From Cerrena zonata (taxonomy: Eukaryota > Basidiomycota > Agaricomycetes > Polyporales > Cerrenaceae), in NCBI GenBank assembly GCA_038087015.1, contig JASBNA010000013.1, forward strand, positions 186,001 through 250,000: a stretch of 64,000 bases of DNA. The letters run 5' to 3'. Below are positions 11,512 to 21,134 of the stretch, in pieces; position 1 is the first letter of the stretch; the number at the start of each line of letters is the position of its first letter. The translations under genes were made by a program, and so were the position numbers. The notes beneath the pieces were generated by a model. The model was not told the origin of the DNA, did no database searches, and saw only the letters and a program-made list of their open reading frames with translations.

Positions 11512-12549
11512 TTAAACTTTTCTAGATCTAACTTTACCTTCGCTGGATGCGGTGGCAGTGGAGGTGGCAGTGGAGGTGGCAGTGGAGGAGGTGGCCGAAG
11601 CGGCGGCGGCCGAGGCTTTAGATTTTTTGGTACTGTAGACTTTGATGTAGAAAGAAATGAATAAAACCAAGTAACTGGTTAAAATCAAATAACCGTAAAA
11701 AGCAGCCAATTCACTACCATAACAATCGCCAATGTGAGGTAAAGAGGGGAAGTAACGGTAGGCGTAATGGGTATAAGTAGCAAAATAAACAAAACCTAAA
11801 TCCAAAACGAATTGAATGATTTGGAATCTGGTAACCCATTCCTTCCACCAAACTCTAATACCTCTGGCACTTAAAAAGTAGTACCAGTACATAACAACAT
11901 GGACGGCCAAGTTTAAGGAGATAGGAACCCATTCAACAGAAGTGGATCCGGTTAATTGGGTGTAGCATAATAAAGCAGTAGCACCATGATGGTAAGTGTG
12001 TAAGAATAATAATTTTTTCTTTTTCAAAACCAAAAACACGGTATCAATTAATTCCAAGTATTTAGTTAAGTAGTTTAAATAATATAAAGTAATTAACTTT
12101 GGAGCAAAAGCCTTTTCATTACAAATGGCATAAAAGATTCCGTGGTTAACTAAAATTGGTAATAATTGTTCAAACATTAATAATAATAAAATCAAACTAG
12201 CACTAGTTAAAATTAAATTATGTAATTGAAATAAAAAATTCAATTTTAATGCTGGTAATTTCAATTTAGCACTTAACGATCTTCCACCAAAAATAATAAT
12301 ATAATAACTTATAATTATTCCAATAGCATGGTACCCATTTGCCAAAAAAGTTTGGTGGTAAACAAACTCAAAGTCTTCAGCCGGATATCCAACCAATTTT
12401 TCAAAACAAAATGAAAAGATTGGCCATAAATGTAATCCAAATGGTCTTTCAACACTTGGCCATCCGTACTCGACCACCGGATTACTTGTAAAAGCGCTAA
12501 AAAGGTCAGACATGTTTGAAGATAAAGAAGAAGAGTAAGGTTTTTTCAT
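11512..12549 (-). CDS. FEN1: Very-long-chain fatty acid elongase, FEN1/ELO2 type
   Basis: 345 residues from ATG 12549; a second in-frame ATG at residue 13 (MSDLFSAF) is an alternative start. This is an ER multi-pass elongase that condenses malonyl-CoA with long-chain acyl-CoA for sphingolipid fatty acids. Seen: KYLELIDT at 163-170 (KxxExxDT motif), histidine box HTYHH at 184-188, [11 protein letters not shown] near 216-226, several hydrophobic segments, and a basic C-terminus KVRSRKV that fits an ER-retrieval lysine signal. Length matches yeast Elo2 (about 347). Just before the basic tail is an Ala/Ser/Thr tract coded by a 12-bp tandem repeat. A Rap1-like site lies about 125 bp upstream. CTG yeasts can carry two Elo2-like genes (FEN1, FEN12); which paralog this is cannot be decided here. 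Confidence 0.85.
   Translation of the reverse strand: MKKPYSSSLSSNMSDLFSAFTSNPVVEYGWPSVERPFGLHLWPIFSFCFEKLVGYPAEDFEFVYHQTFLANGYHAIGIIISYYIIIFGGRSLSAKLKLPALKLNFLFQLHNLILTSASLILLLLMFEQLLPILVNHGIFYAICNEKAFAPKLITLYYLNYLTKYLELIDTVFLVLKKKKLLFLHTYHHGATALLCYTQLTGSTSVEWVPISLNLAVHVVMYWYYFLSARGIRVWWKEWVTRFQIIQFVLDLGFVYFATYTHYAYRYFPSLPHIGDCYGSELAAFYGYLILTSYLVLFISFYIKVYSTKKSKASAAAASATSSTATSTATSTATASSEGKVRSRKV
11551..11590 (-). repeat. 12-bp tandem repeat inside the elongase C-terminus
   Basis: Three exact copies of GGTGGCAGTGGA (plus strand) and a partial copy encode an in-frame Ser-Thr-Ala-Thr type repeat near the C-terminus. In-frame unit length means copy-number change would not break the gene. Confidence 0.85.
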
Positions 12550-12674
12550 GCTTTTTTTTTTTTTCCGATTTCTAGATGTTTTGTTTTGGATGTTGCTAGC
12601 ATCGCGGTGTTGTCGAAAATTTCACTGCAATTACGACCCTGACCGAGGGTAATGAATAATAAAGGTTAACGTGT

Positions 12675-12686
12675 GTGTACGGGTGT
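12675..12686 (-). promoter_or_regulatory. Rap1-like site in the elongase promoter
   Basis: On the minus strand ACACCCGTACAC is an exact match to the Rap1 consensus ACACCCRYACAYM over its core. It lies in the 184-bp gap between the ROM2 stop and the elongase start, about 125 bp upstream of the latter. Confidence 0.55.
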
Positions 12687-12733
12687 AATTTATTAACGTA
12701 TAAACAAGTCATTAATATATAAAAGTAACTAGA

Positions 12734-15700
12734 TTACTTTTTAGGTTTTGGTTTTAAGTTTAAAAAGTCTATTGAAACAATAATGTCGTAACCGTTTTCT
12801 TCACAAGCATACAATGCTTCGTGTTCATTCAGATGTAAGAAACGAATGTTTTCTCCCACTAATGCTCTTAATAACGTGGTTGATTCCAAATCTCTGATTT
12901 CAATAAAAGTTGGTTCAAAAGCTAATAAATATGGATAAAATAATGCAATGTTTTGAGGAGTACCTTCCCAAAAAATCCCCCAATTATGATTTGTTCTCCA
13001 ACCATTCCCATTGATTAAAAATGAAAATTCTCCATAACTTAATAAGAAATTAGTGTCTAATCGATGAATGGCCAAAGGTGTAACACTTTCTCGTTGAGTT
13101 GCAAAATCGAGCGAAGGATCAGCCTCGTCCAAAATCGATTCCTTCTTCCCGGCTTCTAATGATAAAATTTCAAATCCTTTAGTACATCCAATACATAATT
13201 TTGTTTTCAAAAATGATATGGACACTGGATCTGATGAAAATATAATTTCTCGAATATCATATGATTTCTTGTTCTTATTCTTATTATTTCTTTGATCAAA
13301 TGGATTGGTTGGTTCGATAATACTAATTGAGTGGGTACTTCCAGTTTTAACGGCACAAACTAATAATCTTCCATCACAAATACCAGTTTTGAAAAATGAA
13401 ACATGATTCAAGATTAATTTACCAGATCTAGTATTCTTCATATGGTCTAAGGAATCAGTGCATGATAAATCAAATTCATATAATGATTTATCACTTAAAA
13501 TTAATAATTTGGAATACTCAACCAATACTTCAACTTGAGTAACATATAATTTACTTATAACTAACGTTGGATCAGAACAAATTTTTTCATTAGAAGTTGC
13601 ACTAATTGATCTAACCGTTGATACCCATACTCCAGAATCAGTCCCATATAATAATTTTTTACCACCATAACAAGGTACGGCACAATTGATTTTATTATTA
13701 CCATGAAATCTTCTGGTTTCATATTTTGAAAGCGAAAAAATATCATGTTTTTCAATTAACTTCTTTTGTTGAGTGTATATTTGTTGTAAAACTTGATTTT
13801 GATTAGTAACATCATCGGCAAACAAAGTTGCATGAACTTGATTTCTACCTAATCCCAAAAAATTAATTTGCAATTTCGGTGCTGATCCACTGACTGCATT
13901 AATATAATTAGTTGATTCTGTTCGATTCTTCAATCCTGTATCTGATACAATTGATCCATCAATTCTATGAGGAATAACTGATCTCACAGTTGGTATATCG
14001 TACCCACTATTAACAAATAATAACGGCAAATAAATTGGTTTCTCAAACACCTTATGAACTTCTCTCTTATTTTGAATCTTATGTTTAACCAATAATAAAG
14101 CATGTTCAAATAAATATAAATCAATTTTTTCATTATCCCTTTTTCTATTAAGAGTAACTTGATAAATAATTCGATTATTATAACTTAACTTGAAATTAAA
14201 TCTTTCTTCTAAAGTTTGTTTACCTAATAATCTATGCAAAACCATTATTTTATGACGATCAGTACTTTCACCAGTTTGAATATTAATTTTAACTAAGATT
14301 TTTTCAATCTTTTCTTTAGCTTTTAATAAATTTTTATAATCTGGTGATTCTTCCTTTGTATTTTTAATAATACCTCCTAATAATAATTGATATCTGGCTG
14401 GTCTTTGAACACCTTTAATTAAAAATGATGATAAATCTTGTTTCCTTGATTCTGGTTTTTTCTCAATGGCATCCAAAAATCTAGCATATTTCATATTAAC
14501 TTGTTGTTGTCTTTCATGTTCAAAACTTGCAAATACTTTATTACCAGAATATTTAATAAATGGTTCAAAGTTTCCAACATAATCTAAAAATACATCACTA
14601 AAAGTTTCAATAACAGGTTTTTGTTGTTGTTGTCTCTTAGTTAAAGCTTCACTCATTGATTTAGCTAATCTTAATAAATCGTTAACTCCACCAAAAACAG
14701 TTCTAATAAAAGCTTCACGTTCCCTTTCAGGTATAATATTATTAGCAGGATTACGTAAAGGCATAATATAAAAATCTGTCATAAATTCTAAATCCTTAAC
14801 ATAATCACGTTCAGTATAAATGAATTCATAAATTAATTCTTGTCTCATTTTTTCCTTTTTATCCAATTTATCTAAAACTGATTGTGGTACAGTCTCATGC
14901 CATAAAGTTTTATTTGTTTCTTGGTCATGTAACGATAATCTTGAAACTGCTCTTTGTAAACCACCTTGAGGTTTTAAATTTAATCTTGCTTGTTGTTCTA
15001 ATCTTCTTGGACAAGCAATTGAATAACATAATTTATTTCTAGTACAAGTTGGAGAATAACAATCAGTTAAAATGGTGAAAACACCATTAACTCCAGTTGA
15101 GCCATCCTTCATATGATTTAAAGAAGTACTTGAATCATGAGAATAAGAATTACCTAAAGGAGTGGAAGGTTGAGGTAATTGATAACCTTCTAAAATTTTA
15201 GCAGTATCATCTTGGAAAAATTCAACATCACTATAAATATGGTTAAATGCATAAACTTCATTTATAGAATCTCTTAAACGATGATTATAAGTAACATCCC
15301 TGAAAAATCTTTGAGCGTCTAATGATCTTCCTAATAATAAGGCTAAATTTCGATCATTTGTTCTAATAATTTTACATAATATATCAACGGCCATTTTACC
15401 AGTAAAAGTGTCATGATATTCTAAACCATCTTTAGTATTAATTGATAAAATGATTGATTCTTTAAAAGCTTTAGCAACTCTTGATAATAATGCAGGATAA
15501 ACAGCTGGTCGTTTAGGAACGACTGTTTTAGTCGAGCCAATAGAAGCTGACGAAGGATTTCGATCAGTTTTCAGTAAGGATGCAGTTGAATTATATTTTT
15601 TAGTTGATAAGGAAGATGATAATTTACCTAAAGAACTAAAAGATCTTGATTTGGAAGAAGTTAATGAAAAAGTATGTTGAGATGAATTAGAAGAAGAGCC

Positions 15701-16534
15701 TCCGCTACTTGAACCAGGTTTATGATTATTTTGTTGATATTGCTGATTTTGATATTGTTGAGCTTGAGGTTGACCCTGAGGTTGACCTTGAGGTATTGGT
15801 TGCATTCTTTGTTGCTGATTTGGATATTGTTGAATTTGAGGATTTGGTTGACCATATCTAAGCGATGTTGAAGATAATGATTTTGTTCTCATATCATTTT
15901 GATTTTGAGCTGGTTGATTATTATACGGATAAGAATTATAGTGGGGGACGCTAGGAGAAGATACAATACGTCTACCATCTTGAAAGTACCCAAACTGTTG
16001 TTGCTGGTGTTGAGGTGGTGGTGGCGGCTGTTGCTGTTGCTGTTGTGGTTGTTGTGGTTGTTGTGGTTGATTAGGATAATATTGATTCACGGGCTGAGAT
16101 CTTTGAAACGGACGACGCATTTCTAAACTTTCGGTACTATTATAAACAGGATAAGGAGCTTGATTACGACCAGGATCTTGAGTAGTATAACTATCGACAC
16201 GATTATAGTTTGCAAAAGATTGAGGAATGTTATTTTGAAATTGGTTGGTTTCAATATTATGATCATTATTTTCATGAATTAAAGACAGAGCAGATTTATT
16301 TGTAACCAGATGATTATATAACATATCATTCAGGTAACCGTTTTGCTGATTAGCATAAACCGGGTGGTGCTGCTGATGGTGATGATGGGGTTGTTGTTCT
16401 TGTTGCAGTATTTGATTATCAAGAGGTTGATTATAAGAATCCGGTTGAGAATCGGTCAGTTGTTCTCTTTCTAAAAGCACTTGAGGCAATAGATGAGCTG
16501 GTATGTTATTTCTTCGTTGATTTGGGTAGGACAT
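12734..16534 (-). CDS. ROM2: Rho1 guanine nucleotide exchange factor
   Basis: 1,266 residues from ATG 16534-16532. The N-terminal 330 residues are Gln/Asn/Ser/Pro-rich with polyQ and polyP runs (around 160-180). Then come a DEP domain (about 350-440), a RhoGEF (DH) domain starting near LIYEFIYTERDYVKDLEFM (about 560-760), a PH domain (about 800-950) and a C-terminal CNH (citron) domain (about 950-1240). This order is that of yeast Rom1/Rom2, which load Rho1 with GTP at the plasma membrane in the cell-wall-integrity pathway, and the length is close to theirs. The gene is intact over 3.8 kb, unlike TOM1. It sits between the elongase and a long repeat-rich intergenic region that probably contains its promoter. 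Confidence 0.92.
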   Translation of the reverse strand: MSYPNQRRNNIPAHLLPQVLLEREQLTDSQPDSYNQPLDNQILQQEQQPHHHHQQHHPVYANQQNGYLNDMLYNHLVTNKSALSLIHENNDHNIETNQFQNNIPQSFANYNRVDSYTTQDPGRNQAPYPVYNSTESLEMRRPFQRSQPVNQYYPNQPQQPQQPQQQQQQPPPPPQHQQQQFGYFQDGRRIVSSPSVPHYNSYPYNNQPAQNQNDMRTKSLSSTSLRYGQPNPQIQQYPNQQQRMQPIPQGQPQGQPQAQQYQNQQYQQNNHKPGSSSGGSSSNSSQHTFSLTSSKSRSFSSLGKLSSSLSTKKYNSTASLLKTDRNPSSASIGSTKTVVPKRPAVYPALLSRVAKAFKESIILSINTKDGLEYHDTFTGKMAVDILCKIIRTNDRNLALLLGRSLDAQRFFRDVTYNHRLRDSINEVYAFNHIYSDVEFFQDDTAKILEGYQLPQPSTPLGNSYSHDSSTSLNHMKDGSTGVNGVFTILTDCYSPTCTRNKLCYSIACPRRLEQQARLNLKPQGGLQRAVSRLSLHDQETNKTLWHETVPQSVLDKLDKKEKMRQELIYEFIYTERDYVKDLEFMTDFYIMPLRNPANNIIPEREREAFIRTVFGGVNDLLRLAKSMSEALTKRQQQQKPVIETFSDVFLDYVGNFEPFIKYSGNKVFASFEHERQQQVNMKYARFLDAIEKKPESRKQDLSSFLIKGVQRPARYQLLLGGIIKNTKEESPDYKNLLKAKEKIEKILVKINIQTGESTDRHKIMVLHRLLGKQTLEERFNFKLSYNNRIIYQVTLNRKRDNEKIDLYLFEHALLLVKHKIQNKREVHKVFEKPIYLPLLFVNSGYDIPTVRSVIPHRIDGSIVSDTGLKNRTESTNYINAVSGSAPKLQINFLGLGRNQVHATLFADDVTNQNQVLQQIYTQQKKLIEKHDIFSLSKYETRRFHGNNKINCAVPCYGGKKLLYGTDSGVWVSTVRSISATSNEKICSDPTLVISKLYVTQVEVLVEYSKLLILSDKSLYEFDLSCTDSLDHMKNTRSGKLILNHVSFFKTGICDGRLLVCAVKTGSTHSISIIEPTNPFDQRNNKNKNKKSYDIREIIFSSDPVSISFLKTKLCIGCTKGFEILSLEAGKKESILDEADPSLDFATQRESVTPLAIHRLDTNFLLSYGEFSFLINGNGWRTNHNWGIFWEGTPQNIALFYPYLLAFEPTFIEIRDLESTTLLRALVGENIRFLHLNEHEALYACEENGYDIIVSIDFLNLKPKPKK

Positions 16535-17434
16535 TATAAATTAACCAGCAAAGAAGCCAACAACGAACAAAAACACAGAGAAAACGAAAGGATTAATAAA
16601 AAAACAAAAAGGAAAAACAAAAAAACAACAAAGTTAAACAAACAATAATATGCAAACAAAATTAAGAAACAAGAATGTAAGGCTCTCTCTAAAAAGAACT
16701 TGGATTGATATGGGAAAGGGCTGATAGTAAAGTAACACAAGGACTTTCCAGTTAAATCAAAACAAATACAAACAAACTATTTCAATGATTCAATTTATAA
16801 CAAAAAAAAAAAAAATAAAAATAAAAAGAATCAGAAAAACAATGGTAATTCGATAAATACCTTTTTGACGGAAGGGTACGTTACAATGACGAATAGATTA
16901 TAATCGACGAGGATGAATCAGGTACAACGTGCGATGGATATGCTTGTTTGAATTGATTGATGATGAAAGAAAAGTTCAACAAGTAATTGAAAATTCAATT
17001 TGAAAACGAAACGAGAAAAAAAGTCTAAAAAAAACGAACAAAGAACACACTACAAAAGGCTCACTGGAAAATTAAACCACTCAAAACTAAGCTGCTCAGA
17101 ACTAAGCTCAACTAAGCTAAACTGAGCTATTAACAGATGGCAAAGCTTAAAGGTAAAGGCCTTCGACAAAGGTTGGCGGAGATAGAGGATGGGTGCTGGT
17201 GTTCTTAATAGGTAGACGAAAGTATATGGTACCCTTTTTGGCACCGGAACAGGGACTGATCCGAGACTCCCATTCAGCTTCAGACATTGAAATTCATTGA
17301 CCATTCAGTGATGGTATTAGATTACTCATTACTCAGAGGGTTTAGAGTATAAGGCCTTATAGTCGACAGCAGTAGACATTGTTCATGGTGTTCATACAGA
17401 TCACTATTTATTCAGAACAATTGTCAGAATACTT

Positions 17435-17482
17435 AGAGTACTATTCGGAATACCATTCAGAGTACTATTCGGAATACCATTC
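17435..17482. repeat. Two tandem 24-bp units
   Basis: Unit 1 at 17435-17458 and unit 2 at 17459-17482 are identical. Each starts AGAGTACTATTC and ends GGAATACCATTC. Degenerate half copies flank them. Confidence 0.9.
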
Positions 17483-17652
17483 ATAGCACTATCCTTGCAG
17501 TATTCATAGAGTACGAATGGAAAATTCAGTAGAGCAATTATAGGGTATTCATAGTACTCAGACTATTTAAAGTAATATTGAGACTACTATCACTATTCAG
17601 AGACCAGAACACGCATATTCATTTTGTCGAACACAGGGTTTACAGAGCATGG

Positions 17653-17714
17653 GGTAGAGAGTAGAGTAAAGTAGAATAGAGCAGAGTAGAGTAGACTAGA
17701 GTAGAATAGAGTAG
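17653..17714. repeat. Degenerate (AGAGT)n pentanucleotide tract
   Basis: About 62 bp of GTAGA/AGAGT words with single-base variants lie 125-185 bp upstream of the ARC18 start. Confidence 0.8.
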
Positions 17715-17742
17715 CTGGGTGTTCTATACTGGTTTAGCAGTC

Positions 17743-17755
17743 ACACCCGTGCACC
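17743..17755 (+). promoter_or_regulatory. Rap1-like motif upstream of ARC18
   Basis: ACACCCGTGCACC lies about 95 bp upstream of the ARC18 ATG. It has one deviation from the Rap1 consensus. Confidence 0.35.
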
Positions 17756-17837
17756 ATTTACCCAAGCACTACAAATAATCTATTTAATCCTCAAGTGGAC
17801 AGAATACAACTATCAATTGTTTATTAACTAATCCAAG

Positions 17838-18368
17838 ATGCCAGCTTATCATTCAACGTTCTTAACTGAAGACTCAGTAGATAATAGAATCATTGGGAAT
17901 TTGGTGTTATTACCAATTCACACCAATTATAGAGGTCCACTGTATCCACCACAACAAGATTATGATATAATTGAAGAAATTTTGGACTTATTTAGAGCAA
18001 ATTCCTTTTTCAAAAATTTTGATATTAAAGGACCTGCTGATAGATTATTAATCTACGGTATATTGTTTATAAGTGATTGTTTATCCAAATTAAATAATCG
18101 AATTAATTATAGAGAAGCAATTAGAATATTAAATAACTTAAGTCTTGATTCCTTTGCATTACCAGGAGATATTGGATTCCCATTAAATGCATTATATCAA
18201 CCACCATCAAATAAAAATGAAGCTGATTTATTAAGATCTTACTTACAACAGTTCAGACAAGAATTATCTGATCGATTATTGAAAAGAATTTACGCTCAAG
18301 ATGAAAATGTACCAAGTAAATATTGGTTAGCCTTTACTAGAAGAAGATTTATGAATAAAAGTTTATAA
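17838..18368 (+). CDS. ARC18: Arp2/3 complex subunit ARPC3 (p21)
   Basis: 176 residues, complete, from ATG 17838. It begins MPAYHST and includes IGNLVLLPI, ADRLLIYGILFISDCL, the PGDIGFPLNALYQPP segment, SYLQQFRQELSDRLL and a C-terminal RRRFMNKSL. All align with ARPC3 of animals and yeast by eye, and length is normal (about 178). The protein is a structural subunit of the Arp2/3 complex, which nucleates branched actin at cortical patches during endocytosis. It is convergent with the downstream minus-strand STE14-like gene, with about 37 bp between the stops. Confidence 0.96.
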   Translation: MPAYHSTFLTEDSVDNRIIGNLVLLPIHTNYRGPLYPPQQDYDIIEEILDLFRANSFFKNFDIKGPADRLLIYGILFISDCLSKLNNRINYREAIRILNNLSLDSFALPGDIGFPLNALYQPPSNKNEADLLRSYLQQFRQELSDRLLKRIYAQDENVPSKYWLAFTRRRFMNKSL

Positions 18369-18405
18369 TTTATATATATATAAATAAATATATAACGATG
18401 ATGGA

Positions 18406-19068
18406 TTAAATCAATGGTATTAATACTCTCACCCTTTGTTTATACTTTAAATAAGCATCTCCATGAAACTTAACTAAAAACCATTCTTCGAATCTTATCC
18501 TTTTTTTGAAAAAAAAATTCATTACTATTAAACAGATTATCATACTTAGCATATTTCCTAGTAATATTTGAATCCCATTGACAAAGATCCAAAAACCTAA
18601 ATAGCTTGGGTGTCGACTGAGTCCATACACCCCATGGGTCACTAATTTATTTTGTTTCTCTGTTTCAATATAATGATTAAAACTAGCTCCGCAGGTTTTG
18701 ATCGATAAGTGTCTTAATAAAATACCTAACACCGCTAGCATGACTCCCAAAATGAACCAATTGGATTCAACATTGAGCTTCAGGTAGAATTCGATCATGT
18801 TCATGCTCTGGATAGCCCAGTACTCTTTGCTACCCCCTTGTCCATACACTAAGAACAGCCTTGAAGTTACTTTGTTACCGTTATATTTAGCCGTACTGAT
18901 AAATTCATTATAATGGAAAAGTGCTAATAACAAAAGGTAAAGCAGTAGTTTTATTTTTTTGAAACTTTCACTGGTGAATATAGTATATAAGCACCATGCT
19001 ACCACTGCCCCAAGACCCAGTGATACGTAGACAATCTCAGCAAGATTATTCGACTGTGAGTTGTACAT
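18406..19068 (-). CDS. Isoprenylcysteine carboxyl methyltransferase-like protein (STE14 family, copy A)
   Basis: 220 residues from ATG 19068-19066. Four to five hydrophobic segments. The C-terminal ICMT core is present: SFNHYIE (129-135), KLVTHGVYGLSRHPSYLGFW (141-160), N..FFFKKRIRFEEWFL (184-198) and a closing IPLI. These supply the S-adenosylmethionine and membrane-substrate motifs of Ste14, the ER enzyme that methylates the prenylated C-terminal cysteine of a-factor and Ras/Rho proteins. The protein is slightly shorter than yeast Ste14 (239). It is divergent from a second family member only 75 bp away. Copy A is the more divergent of the two by eye (for example YLGFWIF instead of YFGFWWW). 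Confidence 0.82.
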   Translation of the reverse strand: MYNSQSNNLAEIVYVSLGLGAVVAWCLYTIFTSESFKKIKLLLYLLLLALFHYNEFISTAKYNGNKVTSRLFLVYGQGGSKEYWAIQSMNMIEFYLKLNVESNWFILGVMLAVLGILLRHLSIKTCGASFNHYIETEKQNKLVTHGVYGLSRHPSYLGFWIFVNGIQILLGNMLSMIICLIVMNFFFKKRIRFEEWFLVKFHGDAYLKYKQRVRVLIPLI

Positions 19069-19143
19069 GGTTGATGTACTTTATATCTGCGATTGAAATA
19101 TATTTTTTTTTTGTTTTTTTAGTGCTGGTGTTCTTTATTAACC
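19069..19143. promoter_or_regulatory. 75-bp bidirectional promoter between two STE14-like genes
   Basis: Only 75 bp separates the two divergent ATGs. It contains a poly(T)/poly(A)-type tract (about 19101-19121) that could exclude nucleosomes, and no clear TATA box. Confidence 0.6.
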
Positions 19144-19818
19144 ATGTATGATGCTAACAAGGTTGACTTGGCTAAGGTTGCCCATAAGTCGGTATTGTTG
19201 GGCTTTGTTGGTTGTTTGAGTGTATATGGTATGGTAAATGGGTATTGCAGAATAGGGGTCTTTGTTTTGCTGCTATGTATATTTCATTATATGGAATTTT
19301 TAAGCACTTACTATTATAATACCAGTCAAGTAGACGATGATTCGTTTATAATGGAGGATCAGGATTTGCATATGGTTTACATTGGGTCATTGGTTGAGTA
19401 TGGTGTTCGAAAAACAATTGAATACTATTTCGATATACCAATTGACATCAAGGTATTGGTGGTTATGGGATTGGTATTGACGGTGATTGGCCAGACCACC
19501 AGAAGTTTGGCGATGTACACTGCCAAACAATCATTTAATCATTATATTCAAAGAGAACAAACGTCAAAACACCAATTGGTCACTAGTGGGATATACCGGT
19601 ACTTGAGACACCCGAGCTACTTTGGATTTTGGTGGTGGTTTATTGGATTAGAATTATGGTTGGGGAATTTTGTTATATTGTTACTTGGAGGATATCAATT
19701 ATGGAATTTTTTCAATAAACGAATTGAATTTGAAGAGAAGTTTTTAGTTGATTTTTTCCAAAATGATTATATAACTTATAGACAATCTACAAAGACCTGG
19801 ATTCCGTTAATCAATTAA
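19144..19818 (+). CDS. STE14: Isoprenylcysteine carboxyl methyltransferase (STE14 family, copy B)
   Basis: 224 residues from ATG 19144. The family core is well kept: FHYMEFLSTYYYNT (47-60), SFNHYIQRE (130-138), LVTSGIYRYLRHPSYFGFWWW (145-165), FFNKRIEFEEKFLVDFF (189-205) and IPLIN at the end. This is closer to canonical Ste14, including the RHPSYxGFWWW signature, so I place the gene symbol here. Expected role: last step of CaaX processing, methylating prenylated cysteine at the ER. It pairs head-to-head with copy A and is convergent with the desaturase gene. Confidence 0.85.
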   Translation: MYDANKVDLAKVAHKSVLLGFVGCLSVYGMVNGYCRIGVFVLLLCIFHYMEFLSTYYYNTSQVDDDSFIMEDQDLHMVYIGSLVEYGVRKTIEYYFDIPIDIKVLVVMGLVLTVIGQTTRSLAMYTAKQSFNHYIQREQTSKHQLVTSGIYRYLRHPSYFGFWWWFIGLELWLGNFVILLLGGYQLWNFFNKRIEFEEKFLVDFFQNDYITYRQSTKTWIPLIN

Positions 19819-19874
19819 TAAATATATCTGTATGTATGTATTTATGTATGTATATAAGACTATGGCAAAACAAT

Positions 19875-21134
19875 TTATTTTGTACCAACACCATAACCAT
19901 TGACGTTTCTATACATCAAGACCCCGTTATCACCATCAACGTATTGGCACCATCTTCCAGATTTCCATAAAGACTTAAACATATTTTCATCAGAGTATTG
20001 GTAACTTTTACCCATGACTTTTTTAATTTCTTCACTTGCTTCTCTAGCGTTGTAAAAAGGAATTCTTGAAACGTAGTGGTGTAAGACATGGGTTTCGATG
20101 ATATCATGAAAGATAAACCAGCCAATGAAACCAAACTCACGATCAATGGTGGCAGCAGCACCTCTGGCGAAATTCCATTGATGAGCTTCATAATGAGGCA
20201 TTTTTGGATCGGAATGCTGTAAAAAGGTAATGAACACTAACCAATGATTAACAAAAAGATATGGAATAAACCAGTTAACCAACAAGTTAAACCCGCCGAA
20301 TTTTTGATACCAAGTATAAAGAACAAAAGATTGTAAAATCATCCCAATATCCGATAAAACAATGTACCAATAGTCTCTTTTTTCAAATATAACCGAGCTT
20401 GGATTGAAATGATTCTTGCCCCAGGAAGAAACATTTGGATGGTCATTACCGGCGGTGACATTAGTAAACAAATACATGATCCAACCAAACAATTGTTGTG
20501 CAACCAAAGTGTATAAAGTGTAAATTGGAGAATCTCCAATTAAATCATCAACGTCTTCGACTCCTCTCAATTTCAAGAAAGTCGATTTGGTCTTAGGAAC
20601 GAAAACCATATCACGATCTATATGACCAGTGGCCTTATGATGCTTACTGTGACTAAACTTCCAACTGAAATATGGCACCATCAAATAAGAATGAAGCACC
20701 CACCCAACACTATCATTAACCCAGCCGTAATCACTAAATGCTTGGTGGCCACATTCGTGGGCCAACACCCACAACCCAGTACCAAATAACCCTTGCACAA
20801 AACAGTACCCACTCCAAGCAACGAATCTTAATGCTTGATTGGGGATCAACTCAATATAATTATTGGCCAAAAACCCAAACACCACCATCCAGAAAATATC
20901 CCGGAAAACATAGTATAAAGATTCAAAAACCCTTCTTTCATAACAGTGAGCAGGAATTGCCTTCAAGATATCCTTAATAGAATAATCGGGAGCTTCAAAA
21001 ACATTTCCATAAGTATCAATGGCACTAGCCGGTTCAACACGATTACTGAAAGTAGCAACGTTTCCCTTTTGTTCAACCTGGGTTCTACTAGAAACCCCAC
21101 TGGCAGTAGCAGATGAGCTTACTTGACTAGACAT
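19875..21134 (-). CDS. Delta-12/omega-3 fatty acid desaturase
   Basis: 419 residues from ATG 21134-21132. This is an ER membrane di-iron desaturase that inserts a second or third double bond into C18 acyl chains. The three histidine boxes are HECGH (126-130), HSKHH (162-166) and HVLHH (349-353). Hydrophobic blocks sit between boxes 1 and 2 and before box 3. The N-terminus includes APDYSIKDILKAIPAHCYER, typical of fungal FAD2/FAD3. Yeasts of this clade carry both a delta-12 (FAD2) and an omega-3 (FAD3) enzyme, and I cannot tell which this is from motifs alone. It is absent from S. cerevisiae, which supports a non-Saccharomyces yeast. The long T-rich upstream region holds a double E-box palindrome. 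Confidence 0.9.
   Translation of the reverse strand: MSSQVSSSATASGVSSRTQVEQKGNVATFSNRVEPASAIDTYGNVFEAPDYSIKDILKAIPAHCYERRVFESLYYVFRDIFWMVVFGFLANNYIELIPNQALRFVAWSGYCFVQGLFGTGLWVLAHECGHQAFSDYGWVNDSVGWVLHSYLMVPYFSWKFSHSKHHKATGHIDRDMVFVPKTKSTFLKLRGVEDVDDLIGDSPIYTLYTLVAQQLFGWIMYLFTNVTAGNDHPNVSSWGKNHFNPSSVIFEKRDYWYIVLSDIGMILQSFVLYTWYQKFGGFNLLVNWFIPYLFVNHWLVFITFLQHSDPKMPHYEAHQWNFARGAAATIDREFGFIGWFIFHDIIETHVLHHYVSRIPFYNAREASEEIKKVMGKSYQYSDENMFKSLWKSGRWCQYVDGDNGVLMYRNVNGYGVGTK

Larger units (their letters stand above)
16535..17837. other. Long intergenic promoter region between ROM2 and ARC18
   Basis: 1.3 kb shared by two divergent genes. It holds A-rich runs near 16800-16830, two exact 24-bp direct repeats at 17435-17482, many scattered ATTCAG/TATTCA words (17330-17610), an (AGAGT)n-like tract at 17653-17714 and a Rap1-like motif at 17743-17755. 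An ATG ORF at 17050-17304 (minus) looks like chance. Confidence 0.6.

Noticed and set aside
17050..17304. 84-codon ATG ORF, minus strand, upstream of ROM2
   Set aside because: Low-complexity CTAAGCT-type repeats make part of it. No recognisable protein and no conservation evidence available.
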